A stretch of 64,000 nucleotides of DNA from assembly GCF_017654505.1 (NCBI RefSeq), contig NC_054535.1, forward strand, positions 45,327,664-45,391,663. The letters run 5' to 3'. This document shows positions 20,278 to 35,981 of this stretch, piece after piece. A program made the position numbers and the translations under genes. The stretch is from Polyodon spathula (lineage: Eukaryota > Chordata > Actinopteri > Acipenseriformes > Polyodontidae). Every line of letters begins with the position of its first letter. The stretch's first letter is position 1. The notes under the pieces are model-generated. The model was not told the origin of the DNA, did no database searches, and was given only the letters and a program-made list of their open reading frames with translations.

Positions 20278-21021
20278 TGTGTAATGGGTAAAGTAGATTC
20301 AGCCGAGTGTTCCTTCGCTCCTTTGAGAGCGAATGAATCTTAGTCAACAATCTCCCTCCTGACCTGTGAGGACACTGTATAATCGGAAAAGAGTGTCCCG
20401 GAATGGATTTTGGCAGTTCATTCCAGGATCATTCGGAAGCCAGCCATCCAGGAAGGGGGGCGGGGCCACAATACCAGAAGTCAGCGCCTTAATGCGGTAG
20501 ACGATGTGTCAGTCACGGATTGGAGGAGATGTAATTGGCCGCACCACCGGAAAAAGGCATGACAGAGGGTATTTAGGGGAAATGGCCCAGTGATCTGTTC
20601 CTTTGTTATGATTACGGAAAGGACCCATTAAGAGATTGGACGTCATACAGTGAGTGTTAACTGTTTTATTTGTTTTGCTAACTGTCTGTGTTTGTCTTTG
20701 TAGACAGCTAAATATCAGGGAGCTGTCGATATTCAGCCAGCATCATACCCGGACTGCACTGCACTGTTACCCACTGCTCACTGTTCAAAACACCCCTTGC
20801 ACCTGAAGAACTCACTGTTGGACTGGTGATCGTGTAGGTGTTTTAAAGTGTGTGTTATTGTATTATTATTTCAGGACTGAACCCTGTGGTTTTTGACTGC
20901 ACATCGTTGTATAGTCAGTCTTATTATCTAAAATTAAAATAATAACGCTTTGTTTTGACCATTGAACTGTTGTTGGACTGTTGTTTATAATCACTGCCTC
21001 ACCTCTACACTACGAACCACA
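20278..21021 (+). repeat. 3' LTR of the Gmr1-like element
   Basis: Starts TGTGTAATGGG directly after RNase H and ends near cgaaccaca. It contains the blocks shared with 14815-15236 plus a downstream part with an ATTAAAATAATAA polyadenylation-like stretch near 20932-20946. Exact ends are judged from TG...CA and are not confirmed by a target duplication. Confidence 0.65.
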
Positions 21022-23195
21022 CGTTCACAGGGCCACTAGCCAGTAAAGCCAAGAACCCCTGCTCTAGCTGCCTCAGTAAGTGTTGCATACTTACACAAGT
21101 TGTTAGCAATACTGCAGATCTAAAGAGATGTGCAGTGGTCCTGCAGTAAGCAGCGATCAAGCACGCTACAAGTAGATTTTCTTCGATTGCCGTGTTTTAC
21201 AGAAATCAGAAAGGGGTAGTATTTTTGTTGGTCTCTTCAGAAGGTTGTCTATAATTATGGATTGCTCTTTTTGGCATTTGTGCCATTGACAAAGCAATTA
21301 ACATTCTCAGTCACAGAACAAGCAGGTTTTAATACAAATGGAATACATTAAAAACAAGACAATACATGCTTCACATTAAGCAGAAATTATCTTTCTAGAA
21401 TGAGAAACATTGTGATTATGACAGATCCAAATATAGTTTCTAAGTTAGGCAGATAAATAGCTAGATCTCAGATCTAAAAGTCATAACTGTGTTAACATTT
21501 CACAGATAAGCAAGCTCTCCCAAGTTATTCTCCAACACGAATTTTAAGTTTGATAATCCTGACATGATGAGAACAATCAAAATAGTGAAAATGGTGCTGT
21601 CTGGTTTGATGTTGCATTGACTGGTTAGGTGTTCTATTCTTCAGATATGGAGGGGATATCCTGTTTTTATCCAGTTACTTTTTCTGGATCTTAGATAAAA
21701 ATAGTTAAAAAAAAGTTAATGTCCTAATCTACATAAAATGTGACTTAGAAGGTCTTAAAAGCTTATGGCTATTTTAAGTACTTCATTAATATAGCTTTAG
21801 CATTGCACTGGTTTTAGTGCAATAACACTTTAATTTGGGTGGCTTATCCAAAATCTGTTTTTACTTCACTGAAAAAAAATCTTCACTACAGCTAATGGGT
21901 AGATCTCTCTGGTAAGTTTATGAATGCAGAAAATATTGCTAAAAAATAACTTCACATCAGATTAACTGTTTTGAATATGCAGCTATACCACGTGGCATTT
22001 AAATGACAACCAAAACCGAAAAGTGCTTTTGTTTTTCAGATTTGGCGATAACCCCTTTACTGCACTGTATTGTTGGCTTGAGGTTTCCTCTTCAGACTGT
22101 ACAAAATGAAGGCCATTGGCACCTGAGGTGTGCAAAGAATGTTTTGCCACCTGCCCTTCTCTAGCGCAGTCAGAATAGCAGGTCTTGCAGGTCAGAAGAG
22201 GTATGAATTGACAGAGTTCATGTACTGCACTTTTTATGAACCCTGAAACTGTATAGGAGTGAAAACGATTAAGAGCAATCAAGCAGTTAATCTCCTCTTA
22301 GAACCAAAATTACAAAATGTTCTTCAAAAGGCATCATTACTAAGGATTACAAACAAAAATTGTAATGTTAAAAAGGCAAAAGGCGAACAGAGATTAGTCT
22401 GGCGATAGGAGAGGGTTGGGTTATTAAAGAGAAAAGAATGAAAATAAAACAAGCTTTTGAACATGCTTGATACAAAATTAATCCCACACAGATTTTTGTT
22501 ATTAACTCTATCAAACACTGTCATTATATGAATTATTATATATTCTCCTTTTTGTAATTACATGGATGGCAATAGTAAGCATGTCCGTGATTGTACATCC
22601 ATTACAGTATGGTAGCTAACATTTATCTTTTACTATAATCTCTTACTGTAATTTGCATACTAAACTGATACTTATGGTATCATCGTATAATGTTGTGCTT
22701 TTTAAAATTTAATTTATCAGATTTGTTTATTGTGTTTTGACTTATCTGCTAAATCTATGCAGTACATATTGTAGAAAATTCAAAATATGTCCCTCGCAAA
22801 TAAACTCATGAACGTATGAGGAGGAGCTGTGGAAAGAAATATGCATATAAAAAATAAATCAAATAAATAGTAAATTACTTTTACTATTCACATTTTAGTA
22901 TGTTACTGTAAAAAAAAATACAAACAAACATTGGACAAAAACTTCAATTGATCAAAACAGGCTTTTAACCAGTCCCTAAATAAAGCATTACTTGATGTTT
23001 TGTGAAAAAGACTGCTGATAATTTTTTTTTTTTTTTTTTTTTTAGCCAGTGCATAAGAAAAGGAAGTATGTGATTACATTTCTGAACCATGTTCACTTCT
23101 TTAATAGATGGTGATAGTGTTTTTGAATGTGGCCACTGGTCCACTCTGAAAGCCACTACCTATTACTGTGAAAGATAAGGGCAAGAAGATACACA
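21022..23195. other. Intergenic, nothing recognised
   Basis: AT-rich, with a poly-T run at 23020-23043. No ORF with family features, no RNA gene and no clear repeat border seen. Confidence 0.55.
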
Positions 23196-23199
23196 CTCC

Positions 23200-23832
23200 C
23201 CTCTCAGGAACTTCTTGCAATAAATGGAACAAGCACACCAAGAGAAAAACCTCAGTGTTGTAATAGCTAAATCACCACCAGCAACCACACAACGCAGGGA
23301 AGCAATCAGAAATGAAAACAGAATGTTTGGGTATATAGCCAAAAGTGTTGAGTACAAAAACAAGGAGGCTATGATGAGGTTGTGTAATCCACTGGTGAGA
23401 CCACACCTGGAGTACTGGGTCCAGTTCTGGTCACCACAACAAAAGGGACAGTGTGGCCCTGGAGAGAGTCCAAAGAACAGCAACCATAATCCCAGGATTT
23501 AAAGGACTGAGCTACCAAGAAAGGCTGAAAGAACTATTTAGCCTGGAAAAAGAAATCAGGGGGACATAATTGAAGACCTAAAACATTTAAAAGGAGTTGA
23601 CAGTTAACCCAAACCATTACTTTAAGCACATAACAGAAACCAGGACCAGAGGACACAGTTGGAAATTAAGTGGAGATAGACTTAGGCCAGAGGGAAGGAG
23701 ACAGTTCATCACACAACGAGTGGTGAAGGTATGGAATGGGCTACCATGTCATGTTTTGAGGCAGAAACACTTGGATCCTTTAAGACCCAATCAGCTACTA
23801 GGAACAGGATGAGCTCAGGTGTTCTTATTGAG
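23200..23832 (+). pseudogene. CR1-like LINE 3' fragment
   Basis: Encodes the same C-terminal domain as the CR1-like element at 16937-18895 but on the plus strand and more diverged: FGYIAKSVEYKNKEAMMRL, VRPHLEYWVQFWSP, then after a frameshift TETRTRGHSWKLSGDRLRPE and ITQRVVKVWNGLPCHV. It ends near ggtgttcttatt. 5'-truncated. Confidence 0.85.
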
Positions 23833-23895
23833 AAAGATGTTAGACGTACAGTAGAACTTTCTTTTAGTATGTTATCCATAAGTTAAAAACATGCC

Positions 23896-24438
23896 TGTGA
23901 CCGGGTCTTCCTCGAGTCACGCGTGTGGGTCGCCGCTGTTCAAGCACACAGAGAGACTGAGGTTGGTGTTGAAACGCCGGCACAGGCGCGCAGGATTTAT
24001 TAACAACAAACAGAAAGTGAAAGTAAAATAAAGGCGGTCATGTGACGTTACCAGCGATGGTAACGCACAGAGGACAAATACAGCAAACTGTACAAAAAGT
24101 GCAAAATAAAACACAATACCCCAAACTATAACTCAAAAGGTGCCGTGAAAACGGCAGGCCTTGCAGCAGCCCCGAGCAATCTCCCGCAGATGTTTTTAAA
24201 CTGACGGACAATCTGTCGAGACCCGCCCACCTGCTGATTGAGGACCAACACAGCCAATCACTTGCTGCCCTTCCCTCAACCAAGCATAGCAGGCAGCAAG
24301 TCTCAGTCGAGCGCCCGTCTGTAAACAATAATACAATCAAACTAATCAAGTCCCAAAACGTCACAAAATAAACCCATTCCCACATATAAACCACACCAAC
24401 ACTAATTTACCACTGTGCAGGGCAATCGCACTGCCACA
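23896..24438 (-). mobile_element. Solo LTR with 5-bp target duplication ATGCC
   Basis: 543 bases, TGTGACCGGG to CACTGCCACA, flanked by ATGCC at 23891-23895 and 24439-24443. On the minus strand there is an AATAAA in gttaataaatcctgcgcgc about 100 bases before the end. GC-richer than its surroundings. It is inserted at the left edge of the MITE at 24439-24657. Confidence 0.9.
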
Positions 24439-24657
24439 ATGCCCTTGTAAAAGTTTACCACCTTATTATTGCACTTGATTACCATGTTTTGCCTGTGGTT
24501 ATACTATGCATATACTATACCCTGGTTTGCCATGTATGTTAATATGCTTCAACATATATCTGTGTACTTTACAATGCTTACCTATGCTTCACCATGCTTT
24601 CACTGTGCCTTATTACACTTTGATATGCTTTTACTATGGGTAACTTTTATAAGGGTG
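24439..24657. mobile_element. MITE-like element with CCCTTGTAAAAGTTT ends, copy A
   Basis: Left end cccttgtaaaagttta, right end taacttttataaggg, inverted with respect to each other. The interior is rich in repeated words such as ttaccatg and atgcttta. Related to 31234-31435 and, more decayed, 25080-25250 and 32690-32825. No coding capacity. Confidence 0.7.
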
Positions 24658-25079
24658 CTAAATTTAGAAATACTTACATTTAAAACATCAGTGACAAATG
24701 CTTTAACTAGAAGTCTTTTTGCCACTCTTCGCTTCAACAAACTTTTGTCGGATCATGAAGCTTTTAAAAGAGGACAAAACACCCATCCTTCAGTTTCTTA
24801 AGATAATGTATTAACAAAGTTATATATTATTTGTATTATACATGAAGCCACTGTTAGTAGATGCATACATTTTCACATACCTACTATAAAAAAATTTTTT
24901 AGAACGGGACAGTTCTACAACATGTACTGTACATTATAATGTAGCTCAACGGGTCCTATTTCAAAAAGGTTATGACGAGAGTTTAGACCTTTAGAAGGAA
25001 TTTATTTTATGGAACATTTTCAAAAGCAGAAAATTGTTTCACCTTTGGTACTTCTGTAGACATTTGATCATCGTAATAT

Positions 25080-25250
25080 ATTTGCACTGTATTTTTTTCA
25101 ATTCACCATGTTTTACCCATGTTTATGCTATATACTGTCTTTACTGTTTTTTTAACCATGATTTACCATAGTTACCAGTGATTCTTCATGCTTTACTATA
25201 CTTTTATTTTACTTTTCTTTCACCATAAGTTGCTGCAGTAAACTAAACCC
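25080..25250. repeat. Decayed relative of the MITE family
   Basis: Shares the word pattern (caccatgttttaccc, ccatgatttaccatag, catgctttactat) with 24439-24657 but lacks clear ends. Confidence 0.4.
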
Positions 25251-26447
25251 AATTGTAATGCAAGGGAATTTAGTGCACAAATAACTTTCTTCTGTCTGAA
25301 ACATTTACATTTCTTAACTTTTGAAAATGAAGTGCATAGAAGCTCTGTATAAAAACCCTTTTAATCTGCCTGATTATGTTTCCAGTGTTCTCCAGCAAAG
25401 CCCTTACTTTATCTGGGATGTCCTGGTGTACTGCATGTCCACAGGGAGGCAGAACCTGCATCTTGAACTTTCCTGTAACAGATGAAATGACGTTGATTGA
25501 GTTGCTTGAGAACCCTGGAAAACTTGTCATTTTTACACCTGTGTACTATCAAAATGGCTTAGTAAAAAGTAACAGAAAATAAAAATCACATTTTTGCACT
25601 AAATTTATATTTAGAACAGCGACGATTGAAACAAATTTGTGTGTTCCATGTTTATTTTAAAGACAATTTCTGTCAATTTGACAGCTCTTTGTTAAATGTA
25701 AACCTTTAATGTGAAACTGAGCGACACTTGCAGTAGACACACACACAAACACCCACCACTAACACACAAATGACGATATAAACAAACACAGTCAAAAGCC
25801 TCTATTTGTAATATTTTTTGTAGCTCTATGTTTTAGAAGGACAGTGTAGTTATATTTTTCATACCAATCCCTTTGCTGTTACCTGTACAGATCTCGCTAA
25901 ATTGAGATTGAACGCGCATTTAAGGATGTGAACCCTTCTTTCCACATGACACACAAGTTGTCAGCTTCAGTCTATTTGACTGTAGCAGTCCTGCTCTGCC
26001 CTTGCCTCTTCTGGTTAACTTTATCATAGACAGACCAGCCACTGAAGAAACCCATCTGATTACTGACAGTCATGTGGAATGACAAACAATAGTGGGGCAC
26101 AGCCACGTAGAATCCAATGCATTTGCAATAATAACACGAGATGCGAATGCCAGGCTAGTAAAATGTTTTCCCGTTCAATAGGTTTATTCCTTTTCTTCCT
26201 CTGTTGTTGTATAATATCGCTGGAGCTTAGTTGTTAATTAGGTTTAGAAGCTGGATAAAATATAATGAGTGAAAAAATGTTTTTAACTCACCCTGTATTT
26301 GGCCAATAGTGAGATCTCGGTCCAGTCTGTCTATACCTGTAAGTGTCACAGAATATTCGCATTAAACATTTATAAATCACATTTCCCAAGCCAGACTGCC
26401 ACATTCATATTCTACTTCCAGAACCACACTGCCAATCCACACATACA
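25251..26447. other. Intergenic, nothing recognised
   Basis: No gene, RNA or mobile element supported. The open frame at 25376-25582 has no recognisable family features. Confidence 0.5.
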
Positions 26448-27404
26448 GGGGTAGATGTAAGGTAGTGCACAAAGTGATTTGCGGGTGCAAAACCCCCATA
26501 ACGCGACTGTAAATCGTGTTTAGCGGCTGTAAAGTCTGGTTTTAGCAGCTGCTAAAAAATGCGATGTATGTAAAGAATGGTGTTCACCTGGCATTCTGCA
26601 TCCGCTATCAAAATTGCACTTTTCCATCATTAGTCTATTAAAATTATACTGAAATGCATTCAAATGAAGAAAAGAACATGGAATTGGGCAGGATCTGGAT
26701 ACTAAGCGCAACCATTATAATGTGATGTAAGGATTTTGCCTTGCACTTGCCTTGGATTTTGCCTTGCCATTGTTGACCATCCAAAAACTTTACACTTCTT
26801 TTTACAAGGTGCAAACCATTGTAGAAGAGAGTAACTAAGAGCTGTATAAAAGCACACACCTGCAGGGACCTGTCATTGGCTTCAGGATGGCTGCTGTGGT
26901 TCACTTCCTGATGTGGCGACACTTGGCTCTTGTTGAGGACAGGCAGGAACATGTTCGGAGGAGAAGGGCAAGACTAAGACCCTGCATATTCAATCCCAGG
27001 CATATTCATCCTAGACCTAATAGCTGAACTGAGAGATGTGTTAGACCCCAGCATCAATCTAGGGACTGCTATCACTGCACATGTGAAGGTGCTGTGATCT
27101 CTATACTACTTAGCCTCTGGTTCCTTTCAGACCACAACTGGAATGTCTGGAGGGATAACCCAATCCACCTTTTTCCAGTGCTAGGCAAATTTCTGGATGT
27201 TATTCTGAAAAGGGCAGGCTAATATATATAATTTCCTAAGGATACTGTTGTCATAATTGTGGATCATTATTTGTGCATGTTGAGTATTTTGCATTGCTCT
27301 TAAGCTTACATAGGGCACAGTGCAAAATAATTGCCTGGCCGCCATTGCAATTTGAATTTTGCATCTGCAATTATTTCCACTGCGGCTATACTTACATTTA
27401 ACCC
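26448..27404 (+). mobile_element. PIF/Harbinger-like DNA transposon remnant
   Basis: Ends ggggtagatgtaag and, on the other strand, gtgggttaaatgtaag form a short imperfect inverted repeat. Inside (26888-27215) is a transposase N-terminal remnant in two frames: MAAVVHFLMWRHLALVEDRQ followed by an Arg-rich block, then ASGSFQTTTGM and GITQSTF, typical of the SGSFQ...ISQSTVSR region of Harbinger transposases. The catalytic DDE part is absent, so it is internally deleted. Confidence 0.55.
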
Positions 27405-28300
27405 ACAGAGAGAAATATCTGCTTTATTTATTTGATAAAAATCCTTAGTAATGGGCCATATTTCAATATGCAGTACCAGTATTGTAGTAATATCTATATT
27501 TATTTAAAAAAAAAAGTATTTCTGCATTGCAGTACAAACTTATCCATTAACAGTCATTCATTGCTTTAGGGGCCCTTTCCACACAACTAAAACCTTTGAT
27601 TTAAAAAAAAAAAAAATTGGTAATTCAATTATAAACAAAACCAACAAAAAACTATGACATTGAAAAAACAACTATGTAATACAGTAACCCAAGAGTTAAA
27701 GCTTAATAAGGGCCCAGCAATTCAAAACAGTGCAGATGAGTACTGGATATAGATGATATAGATGTCTTTCGTACATACCCGCCAAAAGTAATAACTTTGG
27801 CACGTTGCAGCTGAGAAAAAGGTTTGAGATGCTTCGGAACCATCCATCCCAGTGCTTTCCTGCCTTGGAGAGGTAGATTCTCCAGGTGTAATTACTCAGC
27901 ATCTTTGGCTAATAAAATACATGAATACAATATAATGTTTCTAAGCCTCAGGCAGCTCCATGTAAAAGAACCAAAATATATGTATTAAAAGACTCCAATG
28001 ATGCACCTTACTGCTCAGACAGGCTGACATGTTAATTTTAAAGAAACATACATAAGCAACTCTCCAACTTTTGTTTTGCAAAATGTGGTCAAAGAGAGCT
28101 GCAAATTTCATGTATTGACAAATACTAAAATACGTCATTCAGGCATGACCAATAAAATTAGATTCAATTCTACTGGTCGGTGCTTCACAGTGCAACACTG
28201 AGACTGCCATCTAGTGTTAAAAACATAGAAATACAGTGCTAAAGTGGTTGGAAAAATACATACATACTTATCAGTCTGCTTTATAGTAGTATCAGACACA
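27405..28300. other. Intergenic, nothing recognised
   Basis: AT-rich with poly-A runs near 27505 and 27603. No feature supported. Confidence 0.5.
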
Positions 28301-28303
28301 AGT

Positions 28304-28376
28304 GTTTTGTATAGTGGTTAAGACGCTTGCTTGTGGTATGTGGGGTCACCAGTTCACACCCAACCTCCACCCTGTA
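28304..28376 (+). repeat. tRNA-derived SINE head or pseudo-tRNA
   Basis: Contains tagtggttaagacgc, matching the A-box pattern, and ggtcaccagttcacaccc, close to the B-box GGTTCRANNCC. The folding expected for a tRNA is not convincing, so an old tRNA-derived SINE is likelier than a tRNA gene. Confidence 0.45.
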
Positions 28377-31233
28377 ACACACAGCAGGTGAATATATAAT
28401 ACCTTTTAATAAATTACTGCTTGTACCGTAAATCCAAAATGAACCCCAATAACATTTAAAAGACAAATAATCTCTTTATTGTTACACCATTTATTTAAAA
28501 CAAACATCTTGTTTTTGTTTCGCGTCCTCATTTTAATCAGATTCTCACATGTGTCCTTGGATTCTCAGCAGACATAGTTGAGGTCATAGAACTCTTGTCT
28601 CTGGGCTATGACATCATAGATAGGGTGAAGCTGCAGTGCAGTGAATATTAAATACTGCTTATTAAATACCAATATTAAATGCTTTTATTTTATTATTTTA
28701 CATGAATCCATTTTATCAATGCAATTCATTATATACATTTGTCTTTTAAAATATAATGTCGGAAAGCAGATTTTAAAAACAGCTGTTTGAAACTCAGTCT
28801 TACTGAAAAGTACTTTGAAATAACTAAATAAGACTAATGTACCACTAGTTAAGGTTCTTTAAATACATTATGCACATTTTTTTGATAATTTGGGTTTTTT
28901 TGATTACTACTTTTTCAAAATGAATTTCTTAGTTTTTCCGGTTTAAATAAGAAAAAAAGCAATGTTGAAAACTTTACACAAAAACAAAAGCTTAGCAAAG
29001 AAAAGTGAAATACAGGGATGGGAAAACATGGTTTAGAACAAGTGTCAACTTTTATGTTCTTTATGGCATGGTCTATAGATTTAAATGTTTTCGGCCTCCC
29101 TCTGAGAAAATTCTGCATGCTGTGCAGTACTTCTGTGGCACTGCCTGGAAATAGTACAAAATAAAATAACATAATACATCAATAATAATTGCTCTGTCAC
29201 AATGTTAGAAGTATAATCAGGGGCAGGGGTTGTGGGGTTTAATGACCCACGGCTATCATCGATAACTAAATATTAATGTTGGTAGCGGCATCAACTTTAC
29301 AAAAAATAAAATTGATTTTCTTCACGTGTGACGTGAAGAAAATCAATAAGCTGGAAGTTGCGAGTTGGAGATTAAATGAAGCTCCAGAGTTGCTTTTTAA
29401 CAGTTTAATTTATTAATTATGGTATTGAGTTAATCAATTAATTAATTTGTACATTTTTCACAAAAAAAAAAGGATTGTGATCATGCACAATACAGTTGAC
29501 AGTAAAAAGACAGCAAAAGCTGTAATAAGTACCTTTGTACAGCCTTCCCATAAACACTACGATAAATACACACTAATGTTTGACAAAACAATCCATGGGA
29601 GGTGCTCTATACTTTCTATATCACACTGTACACTACTGAATGGTTTTTAATATGGGGCTGAACCTCCTATTGCATTAACAAAGACATGCAAACAGTAAGT
29701 GTATATTCTTTATTCCAACACCATAGATAAACATTGCTTGCCAAAGGCAAAGCAACTAGAAACACATGCTAGCAGAGAGGAGGTCACACTGACATTATGT
29801 ATTTTCACACAACTGCTTGACTGACTGTACGACTGAGATCTCTCTGTGCTCTCCTGTGCAGAACCACAGAATGGAAGTGGACAAATATGCACCGATACTG
29901 TCGCTCGGGGACTATCACAGAAGCAGAGAGTGCCTGAGTCAAGCAAAAGGGCAATGATCTCATCACCTTCTACAATGTCAATGACGACCGAGCCGACCGC
30001 TGAAGGTATCAGATTGGCAGTTGCTCTGCCCATATTGTGACCAAGAGCAAAGAGGGAGGGATCTCATCGCATTGGCCACATCCCTAGAGAGGAAGGCCTC
30101 AAGATTAGAAAATATTGTGAGTTCTTAGTCTGCCTATCTTTGAATAGAATACATTTTCTCATATTTCAATCACAGCGTGTTATTGACAGCCTGAAGCCTG
30201 CATGAGATTTTAAGTGTGCGTGTTTCAAAGCTGTGGTGTCGATAGAATGGCATGAATTGAAATCTCGCTAATCCAACACTTTTAGGCAATTACCTTTATT
30301 AATATATCAGAACAACAAGAAGCAGCCTAGCATTTAAACAAAAATAAAGCAGAGGAATCAATACTACAAGGGTTTTTGTGACCCCCACATGTACCCCAGT
30401 GATGCCACTGTTTGATAAAAATATATGGTAGAAATATTTATTTAAAAAACAACAACATCTCATCTCAGGGATTCCTGACCTAATTTATGGGGAAATAAAT
30501 ATATTTAAATATAGTAGTCAAAATAACTACACATTCTGGTATTAGTCCTCTTGAAAGATAAGTAAATGCTACGTAATGTTGGCATGGACACATTTTCCTT
30601 TGCACTAAGCTATGTGATGCTCATCCTGATCTGCACATTGTGATGGTATTGGTGCACTTCTAGTTGCCAGGATCAGGGATAAGGACTTCATTACAATCTA
30701 TCACAAGATGACTCCTGCACTATAAGCACACATTTCACTCCTAAGTGTGTGCCGCCCAAAGAAAAGTTAACAAACATCTGAGAGGATACAAATCAAGGGC
30801 AGACAACAACAACAACAAAAGATTCGGGGTACAAAAACTGAAGGGACTGATTCCTTGGATGTTTAGTTTACAGAAGTGAGCGAAGATGATTCGCTAAATC
30901 AATAGCTCGCCATTCTTACTTGGACATTGTCTGGGCTGAGAGGTCAGCAGAGTTTCGAGGCTGAAGGGCGCCTGTGGAGGTTATTGAGGAGGAGCAGAAT
31001 TAATTCTATGAAAAAGACCTTGGAATACAATAGTAACAGAACAATGTAAATATCAACTTACAACTAGTTTAAACTGAATTAAAAGGAAGGACATACACTT
31101 TGTTCAGGATTTATACATAGCACATAATCTTTTCAGACTTTCATGTAAAGCAGAACAAAGTGCTTTTTGGATACAGTAGTACCCTGAACTGCATATTTTT
31201 AAAGACACAAAAAAATGAAAAGATGACTGACAT
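28377..31233. other. Intergenic, one hairpin, no gene seen
   Basis: Only the perfect hairpin at 29311-29347 stands out. The 107-codon minus-strand frame at 29710-30033 has no recognised features. Confidence 0.5.
29311..29347. repeat. Perfect 17-bp inverted repeat with 3-base loop
   Basis: attgattttcttcacgt, loop gtg, then its exact reverse complement. Unusually perfect for unique AT-rich DNA. Function unknown. It might be the centre of a palindromic transposon end. Confidence 0.97.
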
Positions 31234-31435
31234 CCCTTATAAATGTTTGCATGGTAAATTTGCAGTTTTCCCATGGTTATGTGCATTTATTATAGTTTAC
31301 CACGTTTTGCCATGTCTTTTAATATACTTTACTATACTGCTTTGTGCACTACAATGTTTACTTATGCTTTACCATGTTTTCATGTTGCTTTAATACACTT
31401 TGCTGTTCTTTTACTATAGGAAACTTTTACAAGGG
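31234..31435. mobile_element. MITE-like element with CCCTTRTAAAWGTTT ends, copy B
   Basis: Left cccttataaatgttt and right aaacttttacaaggg are inverted copies, and the flanks acat/atgt extend the symmetry. The interior matches 24439-24657 in word content and order. Confidence 0.7.
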
Positions 31436-34443
<3,008 letters not shown>

Positions 34444-34549
34444 CAATGAGGATTTTTTTTCCACTTATCTACACACCATACTCCACACTGTTAAGGGGAA
34501 AAAAAGTTTTTATTGAGAAAACAATTATAGATTAAAATACAATACTGAA

Positions 34550-35979
34550 AGATCATAATTGGATAAGTCTCTACCCCCGAGTTAACACTTGGTGGAAGTA
34601 CCTTTGGCAGCAATTACAACTGTAAGTCTGTTGGAATAGGTCTCTACTGACTTTGTACACCTAGATTTGGCAATATTTGACCATTCTTCTTTACAAAACT
34701 GTTCAAGTTCCTTGGGGAGTGTTGATGGACAGCAATCTTCAAGTCATGCCACAGATTTTCAATTGGATTTAGGTCAGGGCTCTGACTGGGCCACACAAGG
34801 ACATTTACCTTTTTGTTCCTTAGCCACTCCAGCATAGCTTTGGCTTGGCTGTGTGCTTTGGGTCGTTGTCATGCTGAAAGGTGAACTTCTGTCCCAGTTT
34901 CAGCTTTCTTGCAGAGGTGAACTTCCATCCCAGTTCAGCTTTCTTGTACTTTGCTCCATTCATTTTCCCTTCTATCCTGACAAGTGCCCCAGTCCCTGTC
35001 GATGGGATAAATCCCCAGAACATGATGCTGCCACCACCATGCTTCAAAGTAGGGATGGGGTTCTTTGGGTGATGTGTTATGTTGGGTTTGCACCAAACAT
35101 AACGCTTTGCATTTAGGCCAAAAAGTTCCATTTTAGATTTGTCAGACCACAAAACTTTTTGCCACATGGCTACAGAATCTCCTGACTGTTTTTTTTTTTT
35201 GCAGACTTCAAACAGGATTGAGTAATTCTTGAGTAATGTTTTCCTTCTTGCCACCCTACCATACAGGCCAGATTTGTGGAGTGCTTGGGATATTGTTGTC
35301 ACATGCACACTTTGACCAGCTTTGGCCATAACAGCCTGTAGCTCTTGCAAAGTTGCCATTGGCCTCTTGGTAGCCTCTCTGATCTTGTTTGGTCATCCAG
35401 TTTGGAGGAATGGCCTGATCTAGGCAGGGTCTTGGTGGTGCCATACACCTTCCACTTCTTAACAATCATCTTGCCCATGCTCCAAGGGATATTAAAGGCC
35501 TTTGTTATTTTTTTTTTTTATACCTATCCCCTGATCTGTGCCTTTCAAGAACTTTGTCCTGGAGTTCTTTTGAACTTGAACTTGGTTGAGTCTTTGCTTT
35601 GAAATGCACTGCCCAGCAGAGGGAACCTATAGGAACTGCTGAATTTATCCTGAAATCATGTGAATCACTACAATTTAACACAGGTGGAGGCCACTTAAGT
35701 TGGTGTGTGATTTTGAAGGTGATTGTTTACACCTGAGCTAATTTAGAATTGCTATTACAAGGAGGTGGACACTTATCCAACCAAGCTATTTCAGTTTTTA
35801 TTTTTAATTAATTTTCTACAAATTTCTAGAATATTTTTTTCACTTGGAAGTTGTGTGGTAGGATGTGTAGATAAATGAAAACAAAAAAATACATACATTT
35901 TAATGCATTTTAATTCCAGGCTATAAGGCAACAAAAGGTGAAAATTTTGAAAGGGGGTATAGACTTTATATAGGCACTG
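34550..35979 (-). mobile_element. Tc1-like transposon with broken transposase
   Basis: Minus-strand transposase in pieces: an N-terminal piece (35256-35465), a middle piece (34820-35359) with HVTTISQALHKSGLYGRVAR, LWSDKSKMELFG (first Asp) and [14 protein letters not shown] (second Asp), and a C-terminal piece (34644-34835) with [14 protein letters not shown] (Glu). Frameshifts and an internal duplicated segment disrupt it. The right end is ggcactg followed by TA (35980-35981), a typical Tc1 terminus. The left end is decayed. Confidence 0.88.
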
Positions 35980-35981
35980 TA

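Larger units (their letters stand above)
14815..21021 (+). mobile_element. Ty3/gypsy-type LTR retrotransposon with integrase before RT (Gmr1-like), decayed and nested
   Basis: Two related flanking repeats (14815-15236 and 20278-21021) bracket degenerate pol sequence. Integrase zinc-binding and core domains come first, then a gypsy-type reverse transcriptase and RNase H. This order is the reverse of ordinary gypsy elements and is known for the Gmr1 clade of deuterostome Ty3/gypsy elements. gag and protease are missing. A solo LTR sits inside integrase and a CR1-like LINE sits between integrase and RT. Many stops and frameshifts make it inactive. The alternative is a rearranged ordinary gypsy element, but the integrase C-terminus and the RT side both end exactly at the LINE borders, which fits one original reading order. 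Confidence 0.7.

Noticed and set aside
28304..28376. Functional tRNA gene
   Set aside because: A-box and B-box words are present but the stems do not pair convincingly; more likely a SINE remnant.
29710..30033. 107-codon minus-strand frame
   Set aside because: No recognisable domain, no splice context and no similarity I can name; left as non-coding.
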